Positions 11,587 through 19,507 of a DNA stretch of 64,000 nucleotides are shown in pieces. The translations under genes and the position numbers were made by a program. A model generated the notes under the pieces. It was not told where the DNA came from. It did not search any database and saw only the letters and a program-made list of their open reading frames with translations. Position 1 is the first letter of the stretch, and each line of letters starts with the position of its first letter. Location of the stretch: positions 1,488,001 through 1,552,000 of the forward strand of contig CAWKDD010000001.1 in the NCBI GenBank assembly GCA_963848335.1, given 5' to 3'. This DNA is from Chersky-840 sp963848335. Lineage in GTDB: Bacteria > Actinomycetota > Acidimicrobiia > Acidimicrobiales > UBA8190.

Positions 11587-13457
11587 CCGCCGGCGGTGCC
11601 GGTGGTAGGGGACGAGCCCCGGCGCCGGTGACCGCTCCCCGTCTTGGAACCCGCGCCGTGCACCCCCGGGGCGGCCCCGGCGGTCTCGCCGTCTTCGGCC
11701 TCCTGACCGCGCTGGCGGTGCTGGTCGGCGCCTGTGGCGCATCGGGGGCCACGCCGGGTGCCCAGGCGGGGAGCACCACCACCGGGGCCCACGCCGCGCC
11801 CCCGCTGGTCCCGGTGCGAGGCGGTACGGCCACCGTCGCCCTGGACGAGGTGCCCACGACGCTCAACGACCACACGCCGGCCGGCGACACCCCGGCCGGA
11901 CGCATGCTGGCCAGCGCGGTGTGGGCTCAGGTGTTCCGGGTCGGACCCGGCCTCACGCCACAACTCGACACCAACGTGGTGGACAGCGCCGAGGTGGTGA
12001 GCCTCCAACCCCAGACCGTCGTCTACCAGATCGACCCTCGGGCCGTGTGGTCCGACGGGGTGCCCATCAGTGCCGCCGACTTCGCCTACGCGTGGCAGTC
12101 CCAGCAGCGGTGGCGGCATCGACGTGGACGGGACCCCGGATGCCGTGGCCTCGACGCTCGGGTACCGGGACATCGACTCCCTCACGCGCCTCCAACGGCG
12201 GCAAGACGGTGACCGTCGTGTTCCACACGCCCTTCGCGGACTGGGAGTCGCTGTTCGACGACCTGCTCCCGGCGCACATCGCCGAGGCGGTGGGGTGGAA
12301 CCACGGGTTCGACCAGTTCAACCCCGCCGTGCTCGTGTCGGGCGGGCCCTGGGAGGTGGTGTCGTGGGTGCCGGGCTCCGAGATCGTCCTGGGTCGCAAT
12401 CCGCGCTGGTGGGGGAGCCCGCCCACCTTGGACCGGATCGTGGTGCGGGCCGTGTCGGGGGACTCCGCCCTGGCCTCGGCCCTGGGTGGCGGCCAGGTTC
12501 AGGTGGCGTACCCGAGCGGGTTCGACCAGTCGCTCATGGCCCAGGCTTCGTCCTCGCCCGGTGCTGCAGACCCAGGTGCAGCTGGGGACGACCATGCTCC
12601 AGCTCGAGTTCAACGTCCGCCGTGCCCCGCTCAACGTGGCGACGGTCCGTCAGGGCATCGCCCACGCCATCGATCGGGCCGCACTCGTCGAGAGCGTGGG
12701 TCAGCCCGAGGACAAGTCGGTGTGGGAGGACAATGACCACCTCTTCGCCAACGGCCAACCCGGGTACGACGACGACGCCACCGGTTACGAGCAGGCCGAC
12801 CCCGCCGCGTCGACACGCCTGCTCCAACAGAGCGGCTTCGTCTCCGACGCGCACGGGAGCTGGACGAGAGGCGGCAAGCCGGTGTCCCTGAACATCGTGT
12901 GGGCTGCCGACGATCCCTGGTCGGCGGCGGTGGGGCCCATCGTGGTGGCACAGCTCGTGGCGGCAGGATTCGACGTGGTCGCCACGCCGATGCCGACGGC
13001 GCAGCTCGTCGGGACCGCGCTGCCGTCAGGTGACTTCGACTTGGCGCTCGTCCCGGTGTCGTCAGCTGCATTCCCCAGTGCGCTCGCCAACGTCTTCTCG
13101 ACGTCACCGGCGTTGACGGGTGGAGCCCAGAGCCAGGACTGGTCGGGCTTCGAGGACCCCAAGGTCGACACGCTGTTCGCCCAGGCCGTCCAGGACCTCG
13201 CACCGCCGAGCGCCCAACTGATCTACCAACAGATCGACAAGGCGCTGTGGACGGCCATGCCCACGTTGCCGCTGTTCGCCGAGCCCACCATGTTGGTGTG
13301 GTCGTCGTCGCTGTCGGGGGTGGGCGACGACCCCGGGGGCCTCGGCCCGCTCTGGAGTCGTCCGGTCGTGGGGCTATGCGGGCGGCCGCCCCCGTGCGCC
13401 GCGCCAAGAGCCCCGACAGCACGGTCGGGGCGTAGGGGCGCAGGGAGCTCGCGCTAG
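11583..13457 (+). CDS. ABC-type peptide/solute-binding lipoprotein, family 5 (frame broken three or more times)
   Basis: An extracytoplasmic binding protein of the DppA/OppA (SBP_bac_5) type. A signal peptide with lipobox LVGAC (Cys near residue 50 from GTG 11583, or residue 25 from GTG 11658) is followed by TATVALDEVPTTLNDHTP, AVWSDGVPISAADFAYAWQS, FNPAVLVSGGPWEVVSWVPG, GRNPRWWG and NVRRAPLNVATVRQGIAHAIDR, all typical of the family. Frame changes near 12110, 12187 and 12558 each fit one extra G or C; removing three bases from GTG 11583 leaves 624 codons. The last 30 residues look out of frame as well: a WGYA motif expected near the end is in another frame near 13374. No permease or ATPase is adjacent, so the partner transporter is unknown; the system at 17.5-23.6 kb is one candidate. 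Confidence 0.88.
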
Positions 13458-13490
13458 AGTGCTCGATGCGCCGAAGGTCGGCGCACACTC

Positions 13491-13574
13491 GTCGGAGTGG
13501 CGGAATAGGCAGACGCGCTAGCTTGAGGGGCTAGTGCCCGCAAGGGCGTAGGGGTTCAAGTCCCCTCTCCGACA
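13491..13574 (+). tRNA. tRNA-Leu (anticodon GAG)
   Basis: The acceptor arm GTCGGAG pairs with CTCCGAC (13567-13573), the anticodon stem CTAGC/GCTAG encloses TTGAGGG with GAG at 13525-13527, a long variable arm (class II tRNA) follows, and the T arm AGGGG-TTCAAGT-CCCCT is standard. The CCA end is not encoded. Sequence just downstream has lower GC and holds a fragment that resembles an excisionase, as often seen at tRNA integration sites. Confidence 0.96.
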
Positions 13575-13607
13575 CACACCGGGTCGCATTCTGGTAGGGA
13601 TGCAGAC

Positions 13608-13736
13608 TTACGAAGCCTTGAACCGGTACTCCTCCACGGCATCGATCGGAACGTGAGCAATGCCGTCGACCATTAGGTAACGGATCTTGCGCTCATACCT
13701 CGGCACAACTTCCGCTTTTCGTTGCCGCCGGGCCAT
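13608..13736 (-). CDS. Possible excisionase-like remnant
   Basis: A 42-codon frame beginning ATG GCC CGG. Its C-terminal half (KIRYLMVDGIAHVPIDAVEEY) looks like the last part of a winged-helix excisionase/MerR-like domain, where a basic helix is followed by a strand and an IP(R)EAVEEY-type helix. It is far shorter than a complete domain of that kind. The rest of 13575-14062 contains nothing I can support as a gene; its base composition is less GC-rich than the surroundings. Together with the tRNA upstream this could be the debris of an integrated element, but no integrase or direct repeat of the tRNA end is visible. Confidence 0.3.
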   Translation of the reverse strand: MARRQRKAEVVPRYERKIRYLMVDGIAHVPIDAVEEYRFKAS

Positions 13737-14062
13737 TACATCCTGCAGGCCGACATTGACGAGACGGCCGCCGAGAGGACAGAGGGACCTCTTCGCTGTG
13801 GGCCATCGACAGCAGCCGTGCATCCGGGCCACATCACCCACGTCGGACCTGACGTGTTACGGGTCCGCCGGGTAACCCGTCATCGTCTTTCGGCCCGATT
13901 CGGTTTTACCTGTCTCCCGAAGACCCGGTCAGGGCAACCGGACGGGTTCGACAAACAGGCGACGTACGTCCGTGACATGTCACTCGTCGCTGCCATCGTG
14001 GGTCGCAGCATGCGACACAGGACCGGGGCCTACGCTCACTCGTGGGGCTCTGGAGGTGAGCG

Positions 14063-14206
14063 ATGGCGGAGGCTCGCTGTCGAGACTGTGGCAAACCCTT
14101 TCCCCAGGTCGGCCGGTTCAAGTGGCTGTGGCGACGCCTGTTGTTGAAGCGTATGTCGTGTGAGACGTGCAGCGCCGACTTCGAGCATCGGTGGTTGTTG
14201 CCCTGA
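14063..14206 (+). CDS. 47-residue zinc-ribbon protein
   Basis: A very short gene with good initiation signals: GGAGG at 14052-14056, six bases before ATG 14063. The product has two CxxC pairs, CRDCG at residues 6-10 and CETC at residues 34-37, separated by a strongly basic, aromatic segment (FKWLWRRLLLKRM), ending FEHRWLLP. The arrangement predicts a single structural zinc site with a basic surface suited to nucleic acid or ribosome binding. I do not recognise a named family. Neighbours are hypothetical, and it lies in the accessory patch downstream of tRNA-Leu. Confidence 0.6.
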   Translation: MAEARCRDCGKPFPQVGRFKWLWRRLLLKRMSCETCSADFEHRWLLP

Positions 14207-14233
14207 TCACAGGGCCGGGCGTCGCTCCTGGGC

Positions 14234-14548
14234 TCAAGCGCCCTGGGAAACGCGGCGCTTCAGAAGCTCGGCCTTGACCGGCGGCACGGTCGAGACCTCG
14301 GGAGTCGGCGGGGTGGGTCGGGACGCAGCCGACGCCGCCGTGAGGCCCTCACACCGAGGGCACCGGGCATCGGCCAGCGTCTGGTCCCACGTTCGATGCA
14401 CCTCGAAGGCGTATCTGTACCCACACACCGTCTCCGGTGCTCGAGGCTCGCGTTCTTCCACCGCGTGCCACGTCGCCATCTGGCGTCGCCGTCGCAAGAC
14501 ATCCCATCGACCGCGACTCGGCATCTCCGGGACCGCGAGAAACCTCAT
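14234..14548 (-). CDS. Hypothetical protein with one CxxC
   Basis: A 104-residue frame whose ATG at 14548 is preceded on its strand by GGAGGGGGGG. The N-terminal half is basic (RGRWDVLRRRRQMATWH), the middle reads CGYRYAFEVHRTWD and RCPRCEG, and the last 30 residues are Ala/Pro/Thr-rich. A CxxC pair with an earlier single Cys suggests a partial zinc-binding site. It faces the zinc-ribbon gene tail to tail (27 bases between stops). Function unknown; the clear ribosome binding site is the main reason to believe it. Confidence 0.5.
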   Translation of the reverse strand: MRFLAVPEMPSRGRWDVLRRRRQMATWHAVEEREPRAPETVCGYRYAFEVHRTWDQTLADARCPRCEGLTAASAASRPTPPTPEVSTVPPVKAELLKRRVSQGA

Positions 14549-14639
14549 GGCATGGACCCCCCCTCCGTCCCAGTCGCCATTTTAGCCGGGGCCGAGAGCT
14601 AAAGATGGCTCGGCCCGGCGGAGAAAGACCTGGTAGGCG

Positions 14640-15362
14640 CTACGGAGTCGACGGTGCGGGGACCATCGTGGCGTTCGTCGGCACCGACACCTGGGCGTCC
14701 GACACGTCGGTCGTGTAGGCGGTCAATTCGAAGGCGCCGGTCGGGATCCGGATGTAGGTCACGATGCCGTGGTCGTCGATGCAGTACTTCAGCCGCTGAC
14801 CAGCCTTCGTGTAGGAGATGCAGGACGACAGCTGCCCGTCATGGGTTGCGCTCGAATAGCTCACCGCCAGACCCTCGGTGTTTGCCGCTTGGATGGCACT
14901 GGATTCCTGCGACGGGTCGATCAGGCTCAACAGACCTGCCAGCGGTTTGGCCCCGGTGTAGCACGACGGAGCCCCGCTGCTGGTGTCGCAGACCGTGCTG
15001 GTGGCGCCATCGCTGTAGTACGACGTGGTGCCGGTCGAGAAGGACGACTTCAGGCCCTTCTGGGCGAAGACGATGGTCGAGTTGGCGCCCTTCGCCTGAT
15101 ATGTGGCCTCGAACGTGGCGCTCATGGCCGTGGACGCCTTCTGCTCCAGCTGGGGAAGATGGGCCGCGGCCGGAGTGCCCGCCGAAACCGGAGCCGATTG
15201 CCCCCCCGACGGAACCGAGCTCGTCGCCACCGTGGTGGCCGTGCTCTGGTCGCTCGTCTTGCCGGGTTTCACGCGCACCACGACAACGGCGACCACCGCC
15301 ACGAGGGCGAGGGCGGCGATGACCTCCGCACCATGGACCCACGCTGAGCGGCGGCGGGTCAT
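14640..15362 (-). CDS. Membrane-anchored exported protein, unknown function
   Basis: A 240-residue protein with AAAGGAGGAG directly before ATG 15362. Residues 1-10 are basic (MTRRRSAWVH), residues 11-32 form one hydrophobic helix, and a Ser/Thr/Ala/Pro linker (35-65) leads to a globular extracellular region. That region has two closely spaced Cys pairs (VCDTSSGAPSCYT and SCISYTKAGQRLKYC), probably disulfides. The layout resembles LolA/LppX-like or DUF-type extracytoplasmic proteins of actinobacteria, but no specific family is clear. It lies upstream of another minus-strand exported protein, with about 80 bases between them. Confidence 0.7.
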   Translation of the reverse strand: MTRRRSAWVHGAEVIAALALVAVVAVVVVRVKPGKTSDQSTATTVATSSVPSGGQSAPVSAGTPAAAHLPQLEQKASTAMSATFEATYQAKGANSTIVFAQKGLKSSFSTGTTSYYSDGATSTVCDTSSGAPSCYTGAKPLAGLLSLIDPSQESSAIQAANTEGLAVSYSSATHDGQLSSCISYTKAGQRLKYCIDDHGIVTYIRIPTGAFELTAYTTDVSDAQVSVPTNATMVPAPSTP

Positions 15363-15444
15363 CCCGGCTCCTCCTTTACCCGACGTTCACCGGCAGACCC
15401 GGAGCCGAAGGCCCGCATCAGGGACCGCGCCGCCGCGGAGCGGT

Positions 15445-16062
15445 CTATCTACATTCGAAGGGAACTTGGATCGTCTTTCCGCTGATGACCGGAGAGCCCG
15501 CCAGCGTCACCGTGGCGGTCACCATGACCGGGAGGGTGTTGGCCGACGCTGCCAACGAGCACACCTTGGTGATCGACTCGCCGGAATAGGTGCAGTCGGT
15601 GCCGAACACGTCCGTGGAGCAGTGTGTGACTGCGTAGGTGGGCGCGTTGGCGATGAGGGCTGTGCTGGTCCGTTCTCCAGGAGTGACGACGTGCGTCGCC
15701 CGCGGGCCCTTGCAGAAGACCGTGAGGACCGTGGGGGCGATGGCGGCCTTGGGGGAGTCGGCCATGTAGGCGACCGTCTCGTGGACACCGCTGGGCGACG
15801 TCGGGGCCAGGCACCAGACGCGCACCGAGTCTTCAGGCGGTCGTGAATCCGAGATGGCACAGGGGACGGTCGCCGGCGCCGACGAGGTGCAGCTGGCAAG
15901 GCCGAAGGTCTTGCCCGGACCAAGCCCCCGGATCACCGTGTGCCCCACCGCGGAATGGATGTTCGTGCTCGGTGTCCTCGCAGATGCGACCGGGCTGGTG
16001 ACTGCCCAAGCAAGGCCGGTAACGGCCACGGCCCCAAGAATGCTCAACGAGCGTCGTCTCAC
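15445..16062 (-). CDS. Secreted cysteine-containing protein, unknown function
   Basis: I start this at GTG 16062, which follows GGGGGAGC on its strand and gives a clean signal peptide (VRRRSLSILGAVAVTGLAWAVTSPVASA, cleavage near residue 28); the open frame continues upstream but without signal features. The mature part, about 175 residues, has at least seven cysteines (CTSS, PCAIS, WCLAP, FCKG, HCSTDVFGTDCTYS, KVCSL, FECR), so it is probably disulfide-stabilised and extracellular. The alternation of short strands with V/T/A suggests a beta-rich fold. No known family recognised. Confidence 0.65.
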   Translation of the reverse strand: MRRRSLSILGAVAVTGLAWAVTSPVASARTPSTNIHSAVGHTVIRGLGPGKTFGLASCTSSAPATVPCAISDSRPPEDSVRVWCLAPTSPSGVHETVAYMADSPKAAIAPTVLTVFCKGPRATHVVTPGERTSTALIANAPTYAVTHCSTDVFGTDCTYSGESITKVCSLAASANTLPVMVTATVTLAGSPVISGKTIQVPFECR

Positions 16063-16144
16063 TGTTGCTCCCCCCGCCCGCCTCTCGATGAGGCGCGAAG
16101 CTGTTTCCTCGCAGAAGAGTAAAATTTGGCAAGTTCTCATTGCA

Positions 16145-16170
16145 CCACCAAAATTGATGACATTTGGTGG
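16145..16170. promoter_or_regulatory. Inverted repeat 1 in divergent intergenic region
   Basis: CCACCAAA (16145-16152) and TTTGGTGG (16163-16170) are perfect 8-base arms around a 10-base centre. They lie in the comparatively AT-rich gap between a secreted protein gene (start 16062, minus) and the esterase (plus), so an operator for either gene is plausible. Confidence 0.5.
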
Positions 16171-16196
16171 GACCGCCAGGTGTCTGACCAGGGTAT

Positions 16197-16216
16197 ATGT
16201 CAGTTGCCACTGACAT
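16197..16216. promoter_or_regulatory. Inverted repeat 2, likely operator
   Basis: ATGTCAGT-TGCC-ACTGACAT is a perfect 8-base inverted repeat with a 4-base centre, the size usual for dimeric TetR- or GntR-type repressor sites. It is 92 bases before the chosen esterase start. An in-frame ATG at 16197 lies inside the repeat, which argues against that ATG as the start. Confidence 0.55.
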
Positions 16217-16307
16217 GGAGGCAGGCGGTCGTGACACATTGGCTCTGCCATATTGGACAGGGCCGGCCAAAACACGCGGGCGCGGAAGACCTGGCTCGAG
16301 GTGTGCG

Positions 16308-17297
16308 GTGAACCTCTGGGACGAGGAGATTGACGCGGCAAGGGGGCGGATCCGGGCTGAGTCCGTGGAGTTCATCGGCCACTTCCCCGCCCGCGGTCCG
16401 GACTCGGGAACGGTGCTCGAACGGGCCCGGGCCCGAAGAGATGCCGAGTCGGCGTTGGTCATCCCCTCGGGCAGAGGAACCGACCGGATGGTCGCCGGGC
16501 CCGGAGGCCCCCTGCGTCTCCGGGAGTTCCGCCCGGAGCGGGCCGCGGGAGCGATGCTGCACATCCACGGCGGCGGGTGGATGACGGGGGAGCCCGAGCT
16601 GACCGACTTGTTGAACGAGGCGTTGAGCGAGCACCTGAACCTCGCCATTGTCAGTGTCGAATACCGGTTGGCGCCCGAGTTCCCGTATCCGGCCGGACCC
16701 GATGACTGCGAGGCGGCAGCCCTGTGGTTGATCGAGAACGCCTCGAGCGAATACGGAACCGATCGCCTTCTCATCGGGGGAGAGTCCGCCGGTGCCCACC
16801 TGTCGGCGCTCACCCTGCTTCGCCTGCGGGACCGCCACGCTTTGGGAGACCGGTTCTGCGGAGCCAATCTGGTCTTCGGTGCCTATGACCTCGGCCTCAC
16901 GCCCAGTGCCCGCGGCGTCGGCCCGGCCCCCGGGAGCGACATCCTCGATCCCGAGGAGATCCGCTTCATGGTCGAGCAGTTCACGCCCGGGATGCCCTTG
17001 GAGGACAGACGCCGTCCGGACATCTCGCCCCTGTATGCCGACTTACGCGGCATGCCCCCCGCTCTCTTCACGGTCGGGACCGCGGACCACCTCCTCGATG
17101 ACACCTTGTTCATGGCCGACCGATGGTTGGCCGCCGGCAACTCGGCCGAGGTGCTCGTGTACCCCGACGCTCCGCATGCGTGCATCGGCGTGGGCACGGT
17201 GTTGACCCATTGGTGGCCGCGGCTCGAGCGCTTTCTGCGCAACTGCTGCTCGGGCTCCCACGGCAACGATGGGTCGGCCCGATGGAGTGGCCACTGA
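16308..17297 (+). CDS. Alpha/beta-hydrolase, hormone-sensitive-lipase type esterase
   Basis: A 329-residue carboxylesterase. The oxyanion motif HGGGW (in LHIHGGGWMTG), the nucleophile elbow GGESAGAHL, the acid in GTADHLLDDT and the catalytic histidine in YPDAPHAC are all in the order and spacing of the HSL family (bacterial acetyl esterases and lipases acting on short-chain or aryl esters). SVEYRLAPEFPYPAGPDDC is also typical. GTG 16308 is preferred; ATG 16197 is in frame, but the added 37 residues look non-coding and overlap an inverted repeat. No signal peptide, so it is probably cytoplasmic. Confidence 0.9.
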   Translation: MNLWDEEIDAARGRIRAESVEFIGHFPARGPDSGTVLERARARRDAESALVIPSGRGTDRMVAGPGGPLRLREFRPERAAGAMLHIHGGGWMTGEPELTDLLNEALSEHLNLAIVSVEYRLAPEFPYPAGPDDCEAAALWLIENASSEYGTDRLLIGGESAGAHLSALTLLRLRDRHALGDRFCGANLVFGAYDLGLTPSARGVGPAPGSDILDPEEIRFMVEQFTPGMPLEDRRRPDISPLYADLRGMPPALFTVGTADHLLDDTLFMADRWLAAGNSAEVLVYPDAPHACIGVGTVLTHWWPRLERFLRNCCSGSHGNDGSARWSGH

Positions 17298-17472
17298 TCG
17301 CCCCTTCGGGCCCGCTGCTCTGGGCCCGGGAGGCTTTGAGCAAGCGTTGGGTTCACTTGCCGCCCGTCCCGGCGCGATGATCGTTTTCGAATCGTTTACG
17401 TTTTGGTTACGAACAGCTAGCTTTGGGGTACTGGAGTGCGCGGAGGTGGTCCGGGGGCGAAAGCGAGGCAAG

Positions 17473-19413
17473 GTGCGACGTTTCAAGGGAGCGACGACGA
17501 TCGTCTTGACCGCGGTCGTGGCGGCATTGGTATTGGCGGCGTGCGGTTCGTCATCCCCGACTCCGGCGGCGGGCGCCAAGGCCCAGGGCATCACGGTGCC
17601 TACCGGGGGCACCCCTCAGAGCGGAGGTACGGCCACCTGGGCGGAGCTCCCGGGGGACACTCCCAATTTCATCTTCCCCTTCGATCCGACCGGGCTCTTC
17701 AGCGTCTCCAACATCTCCCAATTCCAGTACCTGATGTACCGCCCGCTGTACTGGTTCGGCCAGGGCACCACCCCGGATCTCAACCTGTCCCTCTCGGTCG
17801 GCAAGAACCCCGTCTATTCCAACGACTCCAAGACCATCACGATCGATCTCGACCCCTACGTGTGGTCTAACGGGGAGAAGGTGACGGCCCAGGACGTCGT
17901 GTTCTGGATGAACATGATGCACGCCGAGAAGAACAGCTTCGGCGCCTACGTGCCCGGGATCAACGCCATCCCCGACGACGTCACCGACGTGGTGGCGACG
18001 AGCCCCACCGAAGTGACCTTCACCCTGAGCGGAACGGTCAACAACTACTGGTACACCTACAACAACCTGTCCCAGGTGACCCCCATGCCCAAGGCATGGG
18101 ACATCACCGCCAAGGGGGCGGCGCCGGGTTCCGGTGGGTGCTTCAGCGGTGCGTACGGCACCGCATCCACCGATGCGGCGTGCACCAAGGTGTTCGACTT
18201 CCTGGCCTCTCAAGCCGGCTACGACCCGTCGAACCCCAAAGCGGCCAACAACTCGTTCTCGACCTATGCCACCAACCCCATCTGGCAGGTCGTCGACGGT
18301 CCCTGGCATCTGACCTCGTTCGACGCCACCGGGGACGTCACCATGGCCCCGAACCCCACCTATTCGGGCCCGGTGAAGCCCAAGCTCTCGAAATTCGTGG
18401 AGGCGCCGTTCACCGACGAGCCCACTGAGTACAACGCCCTCCTCGGCGGCAAGCTGACCGTCGGCTACCTGCCCCTGGCCAACGTGACCAAGGCGACGAC
18501 GAACCCGCTCGTGGTGGCGGCGCAGGATCCCCGACTGTCGGGCTTCTACCTGAACGAGTACTACGGCTGGGAGTTCGCCTACTTCCCGGTCAACCTGAAC
18601 TCTTCGGGGAACAACGGGGCGGCCGGGAAGATCATCTCGCAGCTGTACTTCCGCCAGGCCATGCAGACGCTGGTGGACCAGCCCGCCATCATCTCCAAGG
18701 TGTTCAAGGGGTACGGGGCCCCCGAGTACGGGCCCGTGCCCGTGCTCCCCACGACGAACTTCCTGTCGTCGGGCGAAAAGACCAATCCCTATCCCTACGA
18801 CCCCGCCAAGGCCAAGGAGCTGTTGACCTCCCATGGCTGGACGATCCACCCCAACGGCACGGACGTGTGCACGGACGCGGGCTCCGGTGCCAACCAATGC
18901 GGCGCCGGGATCCCCGCCGGGACACCGCTCACGTTCAACATGCAATTCGCCACGGGGATCACGACCCAGACCGAGGCGGTCGACGACGAGATCTCGTCGT
19001 GGGATTCGGTGGGCATCCACATCAACGAGACGACCTCGACCTTCGACACGGTCATCGGGAACGCCACGGCGTGCACGCCCGGCCCCAGCTGCACCTGGGA
19101 GTTCGAGGACTGGGCGGGAAGCTGGGTGTACTCACCCGACATCTACCCGACAGGGGAGGAGCTGTTCTCCACCGGAGCGGTGGCCAACTACGGGAGCTAC
19201 AGCAACCCGCAGGCCGACACGTTCATCAAGCAGACCGACTTCACCAACGCGTCGCTCGACAACTACGAGAACCTCATGGCCAAGGACGTGCCGGTGATCT
19301 ACCTGCCGGACCAGGTGCAGTCGTTGACCGAGACCCAGAACGACCTGCGTGGCGTCGTACCCCAGAACCCGTTGTCGACCATCACTCCGGAAAACTGGTA
19401 CTTCGTCAAATAG
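17473..19413 (+). CDS. Peptide ABC transporter substrate-binding lipoprotein
   Basis: First gene of a dipeptide/oligopeptide uptake operon. A signal peptide with lipobox LVLAAC (Cys about residue 23 from GTG 17473) anchors the protein outside the membrane. Family 5 binding-protein features follow: YLMYRPLYWFGQG, LDPYVWSNGEKVTAQDVVFW, QVVDGPWHLTSFDATGD, PNPTYSGPVKPKLSKF, YFRQAMQTLVDQPAI and YPYDPAKAKELL. At about 646 residues it is somewhat longer than DppA. GTG 17446 is an alternative start closer to a GGAG. Unlike the binding protein at 11.6 kb, the frame is unbroken. Upstream 17298-17472 is the least GC-rich part of this region and probably holds the promoter. Confidence 0.92.
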   Translation: MRRFKGATTIVLTAVVAALVLAACGSSSPTPAAGAKAQGITVPTGGTPQSGGTATWAELPGDTPNFIFPFDPTGLFSVSNISQFQYLMYRPLYWFGQGTTPDLNLSLSVGKNPVYSNDSKTITIDLDPYVWSNGEKVTAQDVVFWMNMMHAEKNSFGAYVPGINAIPDDVTDVVATSPTEVTFTLSGTVNNYWYTYNNLSQVTPMPKAWDITAKGAAPGSGGCFSGAYGTASTDAACTKVFDFLASQAGYDPSNPKAANNSFSTYATNPIWQVVDGPWHLTSFDATGDVTMAPNPTYSGPVKPKLSKFVEAPFTDEPTEYNALLGGKLTVGYLPLANVTKATTNPLVVAAQDPRLSGFYLNEYYGWEFAYFPVNLNSSGNNGAAGKIISQLYFRQAMQTLVDQPAIISKVFKGYGAPEYGPVPVLPTTNFLSSGEKTNPYPYDPAKAKELLTSHGWTIHPNGTDVCTDAGSGANQCGAGIPAGTPLTFNMQFATGITTQTEAVDDEISSWDSVGIHINETTSTFDTVIGNATACTPGPSCTWEFEDWAGSWVYSPDIYPTGEELFSTGAVANYGSYSNPQADTFIKQTDFTNASLDNYENLMAKDVPVIYLPDQVQSLTETQNDLRGVVPQNPLSTITPENWYFVK

Positions 19414-19440
19414 CGCGTAACGAGCCGACACCCCTGCTGT

Positions 19441-19489
19441 GGGAACCACCCGTGCGCCTCGACTGATGGGTGGGCGCACGGTGGTTCCC
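19441..19489 (+). terminator. Strong stem-loop between binding protein and permease
   Basis: GGGAACCACC(C)GTGCGCC at 19441-19457 pairs with GGGCGCACGGTGGTTCCC at 19472-19489, leaving one bulged base and a loop of about 14. No T-run follows. Its place just after the binding-protein gene, inside an ABC operon, fits an attenuator or RNA-protecting hairpin that lets the binding protein be made in excess of the permeases. Confidence 0.7.
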
Positions 19490-19507
19490 GGTTAGCGGGG
19501 GACCGCC

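Noticed and set aside
8105..13457. Loss of function (pseudogenes) of gap, pgk, tpiA
   Set aside because: All active-site motifs are present and the corrected lengths match the families; several central genes decaying together in one block is implausible.
13722..14147. 141-codon plus-strand frame after the tRNA
   Set aside because: No ribosome binding site, no coding-like composition, and it overlaps the better-supported zinc-ribbon gene in another frame.
16197..16307. ATG 16197 as esterase start
   Set aside because: It lies within a perfect inverted repeat, lacks a ribosome binding site, and the added residues do not resemble esterases.
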